Shown here piece after piece: positions 26,081 through 35,008 of a stretch of DNA of 64,000 bases (position 1 is the stretch's first letter; every line of letters begins with the position of its first letter). Under the pieces are notes generated by a model. That model had not been told where the DNA came from. It saw only the letters and a program-made list of their open reading frames with translations, and searched no databases. The DNA is from Bradyrhizobium sp. Ec3.3 (GTDB lineage Bacteria; Pseudomonadota; Alphaproteobacteria; Rhizobiales; Xanthobacteraceae), in assembly GCF_000472925.1 (NCBI RefSeq), contig NZ_AXAS01000010.1, positions 124,001 through 188,000 of the forward strand. The letters run 5' to 3'. Made by a program: the position numbers and the translations under genes.

Positions 26081-27400
26081 CTAGGCGGCTCTCGGCTCGG
26101 TCGGTTGCCAGATGCTGATCTTTCGCGTCTCTGGCATCAGGAAAACCGCGAGCACGAAGCAGATCGCGGGGACCACGATCGGGTAGAGTAGTGCGTAGCC
26201 GATGCTGCCGGTCGCGGCGAAAGCTGCTGACGTGATGAACGGCACCAATCCGCCACCCCAGCCGTTACCGATGTGGTACGGCACGGAGACCGACGTGTAC
26301 CTGATCCGGGCGGGGAAGTATTCCGCCAGAAACGCGCCGACCGGCCCGTAGACCATCCCGACATAGCAAACGAGGATGAAGATGATGAAGGTCGCGGTTG
26401 CGTAGTTGATGTTTCCGGGCTGCGTCACCGTTCCCAACCACAGATACAGCGGATAATACGTGACCGCGGCGAGCAGCATGCCGCCGAGGATCACTGGCTT
26501 GCGGCCGATCTGATCCGACAGCCAGCCAAAGAAGATCAGGCTCGGCGTTGCAATGAGCAGGGCGGCTCCCACGATGTAGGCGGAGGTCAGCGCGTCCACC
26601 TTGGAGACCTGCTGCAGGAAGTACAGCGCCCAGAACTGACCGCTGTACCAGACCACGCCCTGTCCGATCAGGACCACAGTGGCGATCCCAATATATTTGA
26701 TGTTCGAACTGAGGAAGGCCTCTTTCCACGGATTCGTCGTCATCTGGCCGCGGGCCCTGATCTCCTGGAAGATCGGCGTCTCCTGGAGCTGGAGCCGGAT
26801 ATAGATCGCGATCGCCACCAGCAGGAAGGACAGCAGGAACGGAACGCGCCACGCCCATGCGTCGAAGGCCTCAGTGCCGGCATAGGTCCGCGTGAGGATG
26901 ATCACGGCCAGCGATACCACGATGCCGAGCGTCGGAGAGGTCTGCAGCCAGCCGGTGTAGTAGCCGCGCTTGTCGTCCGGCACATGCTCGGCAACGTAGG
27001 TAATGGCACCGCCATATTCGCCGCCAAGGCACAGGCCCTGAATCATGCGCAGACCGAACAGAACGAACGCGGCTGTCAGGCCGATCGACTGGTAGGTCGG
27101 GATCAATCCGATCGCGCCTGTGCCTAGTCCCATTCCGCTGAGCGTAATGAGAAACGTATATTTGCGGCCGACCCGGTCACCCATCCATCCGAACAGGAAC
27201 GCCCCCAGCGGACGGATCAGAAATCCTGCGGTGAAAAGCGCGATCGTGCTGAGCAGCGCTGCAACCGGGTGGGATTGCTCGAAGAACTTGACCGACAGAA
27301 CCGCGGCCAGGCTGCCAAAGATATAGAAGTCATACCATTCGATGACGTTTCCCACCGATGCAGCAATGATCACGCGGCGAAAATCACTCGGTACCTGCAT
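26081..27400 (-). CDS. MFS transporter, metabolite:H+ symporter (MHS) family
   Basis: 439 residues with twelve membrane segments. The opening ASVGNVIEWYDFYIFG is diagnostic of the MHS family (ProP, ShiA, KgtP relatives). The loop 2-3 motif is GWMGDRVGRKYTF and the later GGEYGGAITYVAEH is also typical. The likely substrate is an organic acid or aromatic. The ATG at 27400 is chosen over an upstream TTG because GGAG lies six bases before it. Confidence 0.92.
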   Translation of the reverse strand: MQVPSDFRRVIIAASVGNVIEWYDFYIFGSLAAVLSVKFFEQSHPVAALLSTIALFTAGFLIRPLGAFLFGWMGDRVGRKYTFLITLSGMGLGTGAIGLIPTYQSIGLTAAFVLFGLRMIQGLCLGGEYGGAITYVAEHVPDDKRGYYTGWLQTSPTLGIVVSLAVIILTRTYAGTEAFDAWAWRVPFLLSFLLVAIAIYIRLQLQETPIFQEIRARGQMTTNPWKEAFLSSNIKYIGIATVVLIGQGVVWYSGQFWALYFLQQVSKVDALTSAYIVGAALLIATPSLIFFGWLSDQIGRKPVILGGMLLAAVTYYPLYLWLGTVTQPGNINYATATFIIFILVCYVGMVYGPVGAFLAEYFPARIRYTSVSVPYHIGNGWGGGLVPFITSAAFAATGSIGYALLYPIVVPAICFVLAVFLMPETRKISIWQPTEPRAA

Positions 27401-27763
27401 GTGCAACTCCTATCGTTTCATAACGTCTCCTCGCTTGTTTCAGCGGTCATCTTCTCGCGGGAAGAGCGTGATGCGCGGCGTTGCAGGCGCCAGTTCAAAG
27501 AGTTGCGTCTGCAACGTCTGACCTCAGGCGCGTTTTCCGTCACCTGAGGAGAGCTCCAGCGGCCTTAGAACCGCGAGCCACCACTGCCTTGCCCGTCTGT
27601 CGGGGAGGCGGGGAACACATAGTGTAGTCCCACCAGGGGCTGGCAACTTATGAGACTTTCGGCGCAATCGACTTGACACGGCGCGTTTGCGAAGGAGGTC
27701 GCAAGGGCAACGAACAGAAAAGGCGTTCCAGGCGTTGTGAGGGGACCAGAGAAGGATACTGGC
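27401..27763. other. Intergenic region, no gene seen
   Basis: About 360 bases between the MFS gene (minus) and the DUF2171 gene (plus). I find no convincing frame. It should hold two divergent promoters. A TTGACAC hexamer at about 27671 lies upstream of the plus-strand gene and could be its -35 element, but no clear -10 follows. Confidence 0.4.
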
Positions 27764-27997
27764 ATGCAAAACATCGCAGAACATATGGAAGTGATCGGCG
27801 CCGACGGCGTTCATATCGGTACCGTCGACCGTGTCGAAGGCAACCGCATCAAGCTGACCAGGAAGGACAGCGGTGAGGGCAGCTACAAGGGCCATCATCA
27901 CTTCATCGACAAGGGCCTCGTTGCCGATGTCGAGGGCAACAAGGTCCGGCTCTCCGCCAAGGCGGCGGTTGCCGTGACGATGGAAGAGGAAAAGTAG
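27764..27997 (+). CDS. DUF2171 family protein
   Basis: 77 residues from the ATG at 27764, preceded by AGAAGGATACTGGC. It has the short beta-barrel-like repeat seen in DUF2171 proteins: EVIGADGVHIGTVDRVEGNRIKLTR then HHHFIDKGLVADVEGNKVRLS (quoted in part). No signal or membrane segment. The fold resembles PRC-barrel-type domains. The role is unknown; relatives are often stress-induced. Confidence 0.75.
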   Translation: MQNIAEHMEVIGADGVHIGTVDRVEGNRIKLTRKDSGEGSYKGHHHFIDKGLVADVEGNKVRLSAKAAVAVTMEEEK

Positions 27998-28090
27998 CGG
28001 TCCTCGAGCTGGTTCCCTTTCCGTTCCGCTATTCGCGTCCCAACACCTTCCGGTAGCCTCCGCACCCGTCGCGTATTGTAAGGTGCAGGA

Positions 28091-30370
28091 ATGGCGGAGC
28101 CTTCCCGGCCACACCGCTCGCAAGGGATCGCCGGGACATGGCCTGTAGGCCGTGCGGCTTCGGCCGGCGGCCTTGTGCCGGCGGGCTTTGGCGCGTGGTC
28201 GTCGCTGGCCGAGACGTTGCGTGGATGGGCCAGGGCGGAAGCCGGCGCGGGGCGGCTGCTGCCGTGGGTGCCCGTGGCCTTCGGTACCGGAATTGCTCTC
28301 TATTTTGCCGCCGACCACGAACCCGTGCTCTCGGTCGCCGCGATCACGGCGCTGGTGCTCATGGTGGGTAGCGTGCTGTTGCGGCGGAGCCGGTTGTTCG
28401 CCCCCGCCATCATGATCGCAGCGATCGCCGCAGGCTTTGCCACGGCGACCTGGAAGACCGCGCGCATCGCGCACACCGTGCTGGCGAAGCCGCTCTATTC
28501 GGTGGCGCTGTCCGGCTTCGTAGAGACGCGCGATATCCGCGAGCGCACCGACCGCTTCGTGCTGCGGGTGACTGCGATGGAGGCGCCGCGCGGCGAGATT
28601 CAGCTCGAGCGTGTGCGGCTGTCGGTGCGCAAGGGCACGGCACCGGAGGTCGGCAGCTTCGTGCAACTCAAGGCGCGCCTGATGCCGCCGCTCGCGCCCT
28701 TGCGGCCCGGCAGCTACGATTTCGCCCGCGACATGTTTTTTCAGGGCATCGGCGCCTCCGGCTTTGCGATGGGGGCGATCACGATCGCTGAGCCACCGGA
28801 GACCGGAGGCCTGCGGCTGCGCTATGCTGCGATCATGCAAGGCCTGCGCGACGCGATCGACGCGCGCATCCGCGCCACGCTCGACGGCGACAACCGCGCG
28901 ATCGCCACCGCGCTCCTCACTGGACGGCGCGACGCAATCACCGAGCCCGTGAACGATGCCATGTTCATCTCGGGCCTCGGGCACGTGCTGTCGATCTCCG
29001 GCTATCACATGGCCGTCGTCGCCGGCGTGGTGTTCTTTGCGGTGCGCGCGCTGCTGGCGCTGATCCCGGGATTTGCAGTGGGCTATCCGATCAAGAAATG
29101 GTCGGCTGCGGCTGCGCTGGTGGCGGCCGCATTTTACCTGCTGCTGTCCGGCGCCGAGGTTGCGACGCAGCGCTCGTTCTTCATGACGGCGGTGGTGCTG
29201 ATCGCGGTGATGGTCGATCGGCGTGCCATCACCTTCCGCACGCTGGCAGTCGCGGCGTTGATCGTGCTCGCGGTCGCGCCGGAGGCTCTCGGGCATCCGA
29301 GCTTCCAGATGTCGTTTGCTGCGACCCTCGGCCTCGTCGCGCTGGTGCAGATCGGTATGCCGAACCTGTTTGCCTCGCCCGATCACTCCGCTACAGCGCG
29401 CATCGCGCTGTGGGGCGGCCGCGAGCTCGTCATGCTGCTGATGGCCTCGCTGATCGCGGGGCTTGCGACGACACCTTATGCCGCCTTCCATTTCCACCGC
29501 GTCACGCCTTACGGGGTGCTCGCCAATCTCGCGGCGATGCCGGTGGTCTCGGCGCTGGTGATGCCCGCCGGACTTTTGGGGTTGATCGCAGCGCCGTTCG
29601 GGCTCGATGGCGTGTTCTGGTGGCTGATGGGGATCGGCATCGACTGGATGGTCGTTGTGACGCGCTGGGTCGCGGCGTTGCCGGGCGCGGTCGGCCGCAT
29701 CGCCGCGTTCGGCACCGGTCCGCTGATTGCCGCCAGCATCGGCCTCATCGTGATGGGCCTGTTGCGCACGCCGCTGCGCTGGACGGGCGCCATCGTGCTC
29801 GCGCTCTCGATTGGTTCGACGCTGCACGTGCGCCAGCCCGACATCCTGATCGCGGGCGACGGCCACAGCGTCGCGGTGCGCGGCAGGGACCGCCAACTGC
29901 ACCTGATCCGAACCGGCAAGGACAATTTTCTCCTCAAGGAGTGGCTTGCAGCCGATGCCGATCCGCGCAGCGCAACCGCTACCTCGCTCGCCGACGGCGT
30001 CTCATGCGACGAGGCCGGCTGCGTGACGCCGCTCGCTGATGGTCGTCTGGTCGCGCTCTCGCTGCGTGTCGACGCGCTGGCGGATGATTGCAGCCGCGCC
30101 GCGCTGGTGGTGACGGCGAAGCCGGCAGCAACCGATTGCGCGGCAATGGTCGTGGATCGCGAGCGTCTGAAGACGCAAGGCGCGCTCACCCTATCGCGCG
30201 AGGGCGACGGTTTCACGCTGCAAACGGTGAGAGCAAGGGGCGCAAACCGCCCCTGGTCGCCGGCTGAGGCCGGCGATAGCGATTTCGAGCTCAGCCTCGC
30301 ACCGCGGCCGGCTACTCCACGCAGCAAGGACGCTACGCCGTCGGAGGCCGACCTGCAGGCCGAGGATTGA
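28091..30370 (+). CDS. comEC: ComEC/Rec2 family DNA-uptake channel
   Basis: 759 residues, a multi-pass membrane protein. After an N-terminal part and membrane segments there is an OB-like soluble domain (residues 140-230, LSGFVETRDIRERTDRFVLRV), and then the Competence domain with LLTGRRDAI, FISGLGHVLSISGYHMAVVAG and GAEVATQRSFFMTAVVL. The C-terminal metallo-hydrolase domain of longer homologues is not present; a short unrelated tail (from about 590) replaces it. It predicts DNA transport across the inner membrane. lexA is convergent downstream with two small genes between. Confidence 0.92.
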   Translation: MAEPSRPHRSQGIAGTWPVGRAASAGGLVPAGFGAWSSLAETLRGWARAEAGAGRLLPWVPVAFGTGIALYFAADHEPVLSVAAITALVLMVGSVLLRRSRLFAPAIMIAAIAAGFATATWKTARIAHTVLAKPLYSVALSGFVETRDIRERTDRFVLRVTAMEAPRGEIQLERVRLSVRKGTAPEVGSFVQLKARLMPPLAPLRPGSYDFARDMFFQGIGASGFAMGAITIAEPPETGGLRLRYAAIMQGLRDAIDARIRATLDGDNRAIATALLTGRRDAITEPVNDAMFISGLGHVLSISGYHMAVVAGVVFFAVRALLALIPGFAVGYPIKKWSAAAALVAAAFYLLLSGAEVATQRSFFMTAVVLIAVMVDRRAITFRTLAVAALIVLAVAPEALGHPSFQMSFAATLGLVALVQIGMPNLFASPDHSATARIALWGGRELVMLLMASLIAGLATTPYAAFHFHRVTPYGVLANLAAMPVVSALVMPAGLLGLIAAPFGLDGVFWWLMGIGIDWMVVVTRWVAALPGAVGRIAAFGTGPLIAASIGLIVMGLLRTPLRWTGAIVLALSIGSTLHVRQPDILIAGDGHSVAVRGRDRQLHLIRTGKDNFLLKEWLAADADPRSATATSLADGVSCDEAGCVTPLADGRLVALSLRVDALADDCSRAALVVTAKPAATDCAAMVVDRERLKTQGALTLSREGDGFTLQTVRARGANRPWSPAEAGDSDFELSLAPRPATPRSKDATPSEADLQAED

Positions 30371-30378
30371 AAGACGCG

Positions 30379-30816
30379 TCAGCCGATCGGCAGGCGTGTC
30401 GTAGGCGTCGTGGTCGTGTGCTGCTCGACGGCGGGCTGCTCTGTCTTCTCGCCGAGCGGCTGCGTCACCGGCAATTGCAGAACGGTGGCACGCTGTCCCT
30501 CGACGAGCTGCGTCACCAGCACGTAGTTGCCGTCGGGGAATTCGATCGCATCATGATGACGATCGGGAATGTGCGGATCGACCTTGCCGAACTTGCCGAC
30601 GCGGGAATTGACGGTGCGTGTCCAGATCCAGCGATTGTCGTAGCGGACGTTGTCGGCGAAGGCGAGCTCGGTGCCCGGCAGGAGGCAGACGGCAACCGAG
30701 AGATCACGCTCCGACGCAAATCCACGCGTCGAGGTGCCGCGGAAGGTTGTCGTGACGATCGTCTCGCCGACTTGAGCGGGGCGGGTCGCAACGGCATGTA
30801 GGCTGTAGTCACACAT
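30379..30816 (-). CDS. Conserved protein, unknown function (145 aa)
   Basis: 145 residues from the ATG at 30816, with GAGGAGCAC close upstream. Opening MCDYSLHAVATRPA is distinctive. The central region has RGFASERDLSVAVCLLPGTELAF and DPHIPDRHHDAIEFPDGNYVLVTQL, a mostly beta fold. The tail is Thr/Pro-rich. I recognise it only as a conserved cytosolic protein in Bradyrhizobium-type genomes, without function. It converges on comEC with eight bases between stops. Confidence 0.7.
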   Translation of the reverse strand: MCDYSLHAVATRPAQVGETIVTTTFRGTSTRGFASERDLSVAVCLLPGTELAFADNVRYDNRWIWTRTVNSRVGKFGKVDPHIPDRHHDAIEFPDGNYVLVTQLVEGQRATVLQLPVTQPLGEKTEQPAVEQHTTTTPTTRLPIG

Positions 30817-31030
30817 CGGAGTGCTCCTCATGCGAGATAGCAGGTCCGCGCCCCCCCGGAGGCGCAGGCCTCTATCAGAGTTGGAAGCCTTCGAGTGTAT
30901 CGCGTTTGTGGGCAAATCTGCGGCCCGTCTGCGCGTCGTCCGATCACATTATCTTTCCTGGCAAACCAGGAACAAAGCCTCTCGCTGCTAGTCTATCTTG
31001 GTTCACACCATTCACTCACGCGAGCTTCCA

Positions 31031-31237
31031 TCAGCGGCCGGCAGGAGCGGAGTACCCTGAATAGGGCCAGCTCACCTGCGGCGCGGGTGCGATCGCATTG
31101 TTGGAATTGCGGAATGGCGCGCTGGTTACCGCGTGCTCCGTCTTGCGGATGGCACAGTGGTGTTGCGCTGCATCGCTCGCGGAGGCCGAGCCCGCGAGCA
31201 AGGCCGCCGAGAACACGCCCAAAATCATCTGTCGCAC
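31031..31237 (-). CDS. Small secreted protein (68 aa)
   Basis: 68 residues from the GTG at 31237, chosen because AGAGG lies eight bases upstream. A short signal peptide (LGVFSAALLAGSASASD) is followed by a mature part with one Cys and many Asn/Pro/Ser (SWPYSGYSAPAGR). No family recognised. It stands alone between a conserved gene and lexA. Confidence 0.5.
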   Translation of the reverse strand: MRQMILGVFSAALLAGSASASDAAQHHCAIRKTEHAVTSAPFRNSNNAIAPAPQVSWPYSGYSAPAGR

Positions 31238-31404
31238 GGTTTTTTCCTCTTTATCGTGCACCGCGCATTCGCGCTTGCGGTGCTTGAGGATTAGCTCTGC
31301 GCAGGTGTGAGGATAATCGCGGTGGAAGCGGAAACACCATTCCGCCGGAGCGGACAATCCGTCCGCCCGCGTCGCTGCGCGATGGCCGGCAATCTGCCGG
31401 GCAA

Positions 31405-32103
31405 TCAGTACTTCCGGTACAGCCCGATCAGCTTGCCCTGAATCTTCACCCGGTTCGGCGGCAGGATGCGCACCTCATAGGCGGTGTTCGCGGGCTCCAA
31501 CGCGATCGACGCACCGCGGCGGCGGAAGCGCTTGAGCGTCGCTTCCTCGTCGTCGATCAGCGCCACCACGATGTCGCCGGTATCCGCGGTCTCGTTGCGC
31601 TGGATCAGCGCCATGTCGCCATCCAGGATGCCGGCGTCGACCATCGAATCGCCGCGCACTTCGAGCGCATAGTGCTCGCCCGAGCCGAGCAGGTCCGGCG
31701 GTACGCTGATGGTGTGGCTGCGGGTCTGCAACGCCTCGATCGGCGTGCCGGCCGCGATCCGTCCCATCACGGGCACGGCGACCGGACGCTCGCCCTCGTC
31801 GACAGTAGCGCTTGGGCCCCGCACCTTGCCGAGATTGCCTTCGATGACGCTCGGCGTGAAGCCGCGGCGGCCGGCGCCTGCAGCCTGAAGCTCGGGCAGC
31901 TTGATGACCTCGATGGCGCGCGCGCGGTTGGGCAGGCGACGGATGAAGCCGCGCTCTTCCAGCGCGGTGATCAGGCGATGGATGCCCGACTTCGAGCGCA
32001 GATCGAGCGCGTCCTTCATTTCGTCGAAGGAGGGCGGCACGCCGCTTTCCTTGAGGCGCTCACTGATGAACCGCAGAAGCTCGTATTGTTTGCGCGTTAA
32101 CAT
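31405..32103 (-). CDS. lexA: LexA repressor (SOS response)
   Basis: 232 residues from the ATG at 32103 ([12 protein letters not shown]); a TTG nine bases upstream is less likely. The N-terminal winged helix reads [23 protein letters not shown]. The self-cleavage site is the Ala-Gly in GRIAAGTP. The catalytic Ser is in [11 protein letters not shown] and the Lys in [15 protein letters not shown]. It represses DNA-damage genes and itself. A matching operator lies 98 bases upstream. Confidence 0.97.
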   Translation of the reverse strand: MLTRKQYELLRFISERLKESGVPPSFDEMKDALDLRSKSGIHRLITALEERGFIRRLPNRARAIEVIKLPELQAAGAGRRGFTPSVIEGNLGKVRGPSATVDEGERPVAVPVMGRIAAGTPIEALQTRSHTISVPPDLLGSGEHYALEVRGDSMVDAGILDGDMALIQRNETADTGDIVVALIDDEEATLKRFRRRGASIALEPANTAYEVRILPPNRVKIQGKLIGLYRKY

Positions 32104-32201
32104 CTCGACCAAGTCCCCCGGTTGATGTCGTTCGATTCCGAGACGTCAGATTCAGCAGAAGCCGCTAGATGCTCGAAACAAATCATGAACGGACACTATA
32201 T

Positions 32202-32216
32202 GTTCGATATGTGTTC
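32202..32216 (-). promoter_or_regulatory. LexA box, autoregulatory SOS operator
   Basis: GTTCGATATGTGTTC on the plus strand equals GAACACATATCGAAC on the minus strand. It fits the alphaproteobacterial LexA consensus GTTC-N7-GTTC exactly. It is upstream of lexA and downstream of moeA, so negative autoregulation of lexA is expected. Confidence 0.88.
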
Positions 32217-32278
32217 CGCAACCACTTAATTTTGTGTGAACGCGGCGAAGTTCGCGTCACGCGCGAATCAGATCGCAC

Positions 32279-33490
32279 TCACAAGGGCAGCCGCAACACC
32301 TCGCAAGGCGTGCCTGCTTCGGCCTTTGGCGCGAATGGCGCGCGCACGAGAAGTGCCTGTGCCATAGCGAGATTCGCAAGCAGCGAGGAGTCCTGGTGGT
32401 TGACCGGAACGGCCACGAGCGTGCCGTCCTCGCGCTCCTCGAGCCTGGCACGCAGATAGTCCTCGCGGACATCGTTGGGCCCGACGTCACGCCCGAGCAC
32501 GGCGCGCTCGCGGCGGTGATGAACGCGCGAGCGGCCCGCAAGCGCGCGAATCAACGGCACCATGAACAGGAAGCCGCAGACATAGGACGACACCGGATTG
32601 CCGGGCAGGCCGATCACCCGCATCGCGCCGAGATGGCCGTGCATCATGGGCTTGCCCGGCCGCATCGCGATTTTCCAGAACGCCATTTCGAAGCCTTCGG
32701 CCTGAAGCGCAGGCCTGACCAGATCGTGGTCGCCGACCGAGGCCCCGCCGGTCGTGATCAGGATGTCGGCGCCGCTCTCGCGGGCCCGGCGGATACCGGC
32801 GGTGGTCGCCGCAACGGTATCGGCTGCAATGCCGAGATCGAACGTTTCGGCGCCCTCGGCCCGCGCCAGCGCGTGCAAGGCGTAGCCGTTGGAAAAAACG
32901 ATCTGGCCCGCGCCGGGCGTCGAGCCCGGCATCACCAGTTCGTCGCCGGTCGCGAGAATCGCGACCCTGGGCCGGCGGCGGACGGCAAGCTCAGGATGGT
33001 TCATGCCGGCGGCGAGTGAGAGGTCGCGTTCGGTCAGCCGGGCTCCCTGTCGGAGCAGCACGTCGCCCTCGCGGAAATCGACGCCGGCGGGGCGGATGTG
33101 CCGTCCGACGATCGCGGCCTCCTTGATCGTGACGCACTTGCCGTCAGCGACGGTGTCCTCCTGGATCACCACCGCGTCCGCGCCATCGGGCACCACGCCG
33201 CCGGTGAAGATCCGCACCGCCTGGCTCGCGCCGACCGTTCCCGCAAACGGCCGGCCGGCCGCGACCTCGCCGATCACGGTGAGCTCTGCGCCCACCTTCG
33301 CCGCGTCGGTGGCGCGCACCGCATAGCCGTCCATCGCCGACATCGCCTGCGGCGGCTGCGTGCGCCTGGCCGCGACGTCGCGCGCGAGCACGCGGTGCCA
33401 GGCCGCATCCAGCGCGACCATCTCCTCAGCCACGGGCACGACGCCCGCAAGCACCGCGGCGAGGGCATCGGACACCGGCATCAGGGCCAC
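32279..33490 (-). CDS. moeA: Molybdopterin molybdotransferase
   Basis: 403 residues. It inserts molybdate into adenylylated molybdopterin in molybdenum-cofactor synthesis. Recognised blocks: AMSAMDGYAVRA, the FTGGVVPDGADAVVIQEDT region, the MoCF-domain loop DILITTGGASVGDHDL, and the GLPGNPVSSYVCGFLF end. The start is set at GTG 33490 because CAGGAG lies eight bases upstream; ATG 33481 is the alternative. lexA lies downstream on the same strand after 175 bases. moaC, often adjacent, is about 10 kb away here. Confidence 0.94.
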   Translation of the reverse strand: MALMPVSDALAAVLAGVVPVAEEMVALDAAWHRVLARDVAARRTQPPQAMSAMDGYAVRATDAAKVGAELTVIGEVAAGRPFAGTVGASQAVRIFTGGVVPDGADAVVIQEDTVADGKCVTIKEAAIVGRHIRPAGVDFREGDVLLRQGARLTERDLSLAAGMNHPELAVRRRPRVAILATGDELVMPGSTPGAGQIVFSNGYALHALARAEGAETFDLGIAADTVAATTAGIRRARESGADILITTGGASVGDHDLVRPALQAEGFEMAFWKIAMRPGKPMMHGHLGAMRVIGLPGNPVSSYVCGFLFMVPLIRALAGRSRVHHRRERAVLGRDVGPNDVREDYLRARLEEREDGTLVAVPVNHQDSSLLANLAMAQALLVRAPFAPKAEAGTPCEVLRLPL

Positions 33491-33719
33491 GGGCAAAACT
33501 CCTGCAGAGCAAATCGTAAGGACAGGTCGCGTTGCGTTCTAGCCGAGTGCGGGCGTCGAGGCAAAAGGGGTGATCACGAAGGTGGAGATGGAAATGTCGC
33601 TCCAGCAGCAGGATGGCGGGATGCCCTTTGGGACAATATCGCGTCGTCCCGCCTCCGGCTCAGAATTGCCGCGCGCCACAGCACGAAAGGCGCGTCAGGA
33701 GACGTCCGGGAGAACCCTG

Positions 33720-33896
33720 ATGGCAGAGACTTCAAAGCTGTCGGTCGAGAAGGCGCTCGAGAAGCTGCGCGGCGATGAGCCGCCGAAATCCAGGAGCGCA
33801 AAGCTCGACGAGGAGATCGAGGCACTCAAGGAGAAGACGAGCCGCATGCGCGCGCAACGGCAGCGTCTCGATCGGCCCCAACCCAAGCGCGGTTGA
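33720..33896 (+). CDS. Small coiled-coil protein (58 aa)
   Basis: 58 residues from the ATG at 33720, with CGGGAGAACC before it. Charged throughout, with a heptad-like helix (KLDEEIEALKEKTSRMRAQRQRL) and a basic tail. No signal or membrane segment. The family is not recognised. The frame is open further upstream, but that part is not coding-like. It converges on the small-protein pair at 33903-34201. Confidence 0.55.
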   Translation: MAETSKLSVEKALEKLRGDEPPKSRSAKLDEEIEALKEKTSRMRAQRQRLDRPQPKRG

Positions 33897-33902
33897 ATGC
33901 GC

Positions 33903-33998
33903 CTAGTGCGGCCGCCGCGCGATCGTCTCGATGACGAGAAAGACGGGGATGACGGTGGCCAAACATGCCACGGCGACGACCAGGCTCACGGCTAGCAT
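33903..33998 (-). CDS. 31-aa membrane microprotein
   Basis: The ATG at 33998 overlaps the stop of the preceding gene (TGATG), so the two are translationally coupled. The product is MLAVSLVVAVACLATVI followed by PVFLVIETIARRPH: one membrane helix with a short basic C-terminus. It resembles small inner-membrane regulators in form only. The precise overlap supports it as real. Confidence 0.5.
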   Translation of the reverse strand: MLAVSLVVAVACLATVIPVFLVIETIARRPH

Positions 33999-34201
33999 CA
34001 GGTGGCTCCCGTTTCATTGTCCGGATCGACGTCGGGCGCTCTCAGGCTGTGATCCATCTCCGGCAGCGGGTCGCCCTGCGCTTTCAGATCGGCCGCCTTG
34101 CTGACCAGCTTGGCGGAGAGTTCCTTGTCCGATGTTGACTTCGCGAATTGGAGAAGGATCGAGGCTTGTTTGGTGAAATAGGCTTTGCCCAACACGATCA
34201 C
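33998..34201 (-). CDS. Small helical protein (67 aa or longer)
   Basis: 67 residues from a GTG at 34201: MIVLGKAYFTKQASILLQ, then FAKSTSDKELSAKLVSKAADLK, an alpha-helical pair typical of small conserved rhizobial proteins. The frame stays open upstream of this GTG (reading YARWDLYNGR just before it), back to the HAD stop codon at 34370, without another ATG. So the true start may lie further upstream. The stop overlaps the microprotein's ATG. Confidence 0.6.
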   Translation of the reverse strand: MIVLGKAYFTKQASILLQFAKSTSDKELSAKLVSKAADLKAQGDPLPEMDHSLRAPDVDPDNETGAT

Positions 34202-34369
34202 GCGTCCGTTGTAGAGATCCCAACGGGCATATGACTCCCGACGCGCTGATCCGTTCCGGGAACTCTGTGCAAAAATACACAGAGCGAGTTGGTTCCACAG
34301 TTGCCTAAGAAAGTTCCTGGAGAAGGCGGGAACCAGACCCTTTGCTAACGCAGCAATGCGGCCATGCTC

Positions 34370-34999
34370 TCAGATACCGAGCGCCCTCAGGGCCTCGCCG
34401 ACGTCGCGAGGCGACGTCACGTGGACCGCGGTCAGCCCTCGTGCCCGCGCGCCTTCGACGTTTTCCGCGAGGTCGTCGAAGAATACGATTCGCTGCGCCG
34501 GCAGGCCGATCGCGGCGACGACATGGTCGAAGGCTTCCGCATCGGGTTTGCGCAGGCCGATGCTGGAGGACAGATAAAGGTCGCGGAAATGGCCGAGCAC
34601 GTCGGCATACTCCTTCGAGAAATATTCCACGTGTGGCCGGTTGGTGTTGGAGAAGGCGTAGAGCGGCACGTGCTGCGCGGCGCGCGGCAACAGGTTTGCT
34701 ATGTCGGGCATCTCGCCAGCGAAGATCGCATTCCACCCCTCCAGGAACTGCGCGTCGGAAATTTCGATCCCCAGCGAGCGCCGCAGCGAGTCGAAATAGG
34801 CCTCGTCGCTGATCTTGCCCATCTCGTGCAGCCGATAGGCTTCGCTGTCCCGCACATAGCGCGCCACGATCGATTGCGGCTCGCAGCCGGCATGTCCCGC
34901 CCAGCAGGTGATCGCCTTGGAGAAATCGATGTCGAGCACCACGCGACCGAGATCGAACAGAAGCGCATCCGCGCTGCCGGGAGAGAGGAGGGAGGTCAT
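34370..34999 (-). CDS. HAD family phosphatase (YihX-like)
   Basis: 209 residues. Motif I is LLFDLGRVVLDID, where the nucleophile Asp is followed by Gly at the +2 position. This DxG form is seen in the YihX glucose-1-phosphatase branch. Motif II Ser/Thr is in LYAFSNTNR, the Lys is in SSSIGLRKPDAEAF, and motif IV is IVFFDDLAENVEGA. Cytosolic phosphatase with unknown substrate. It lies nine bases downstream of the FMN dehydrogenase gene, so the two are probably an operon. Confidence 0.88.
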   Translation of the reverse strand: MTSLLSPGSADALLFDLGRVVLDIDFSKAITCWAGHAGCEPQSIVARYVRDSEAYRLHEMGKISDEAYFDSLRRSLGIEISDAQFLEGWNAIFAGEMPDIANLLPRAAQHVPLYAFSNTNRPHVEYFSKEYADVLGHFRDLYLSSSIGLRKPDAEAFDHVVAAIGLPAQRIVFFDDLAENVEGARARGLTAVHVTSPRDVGEALRALGI

Positions 35000-35008
35000 T
35001 GCATCCTT

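Noticed and set aside
27524-29902. 792-codon open frame on the minus strand
   Set aside because: It is antisense to comEC and the DUF2171 gene; its product is Arg/His/Asp-rich low-complexity sequence, as expected from the mirror of GC-rich codons.
32120-32145. GTTCGATTCC resembling a tRNA T-loop
   Set aside because: The flanking bases do not form a T-stem, and no acceptor or anticodon stem can be drawn.
34202-34369. In-frame extension of the small helical protein up to the HAD stop
   Set aside because: No ATG and only weak candidates; kept as a note on start uncertainty rather than as part of the gene.
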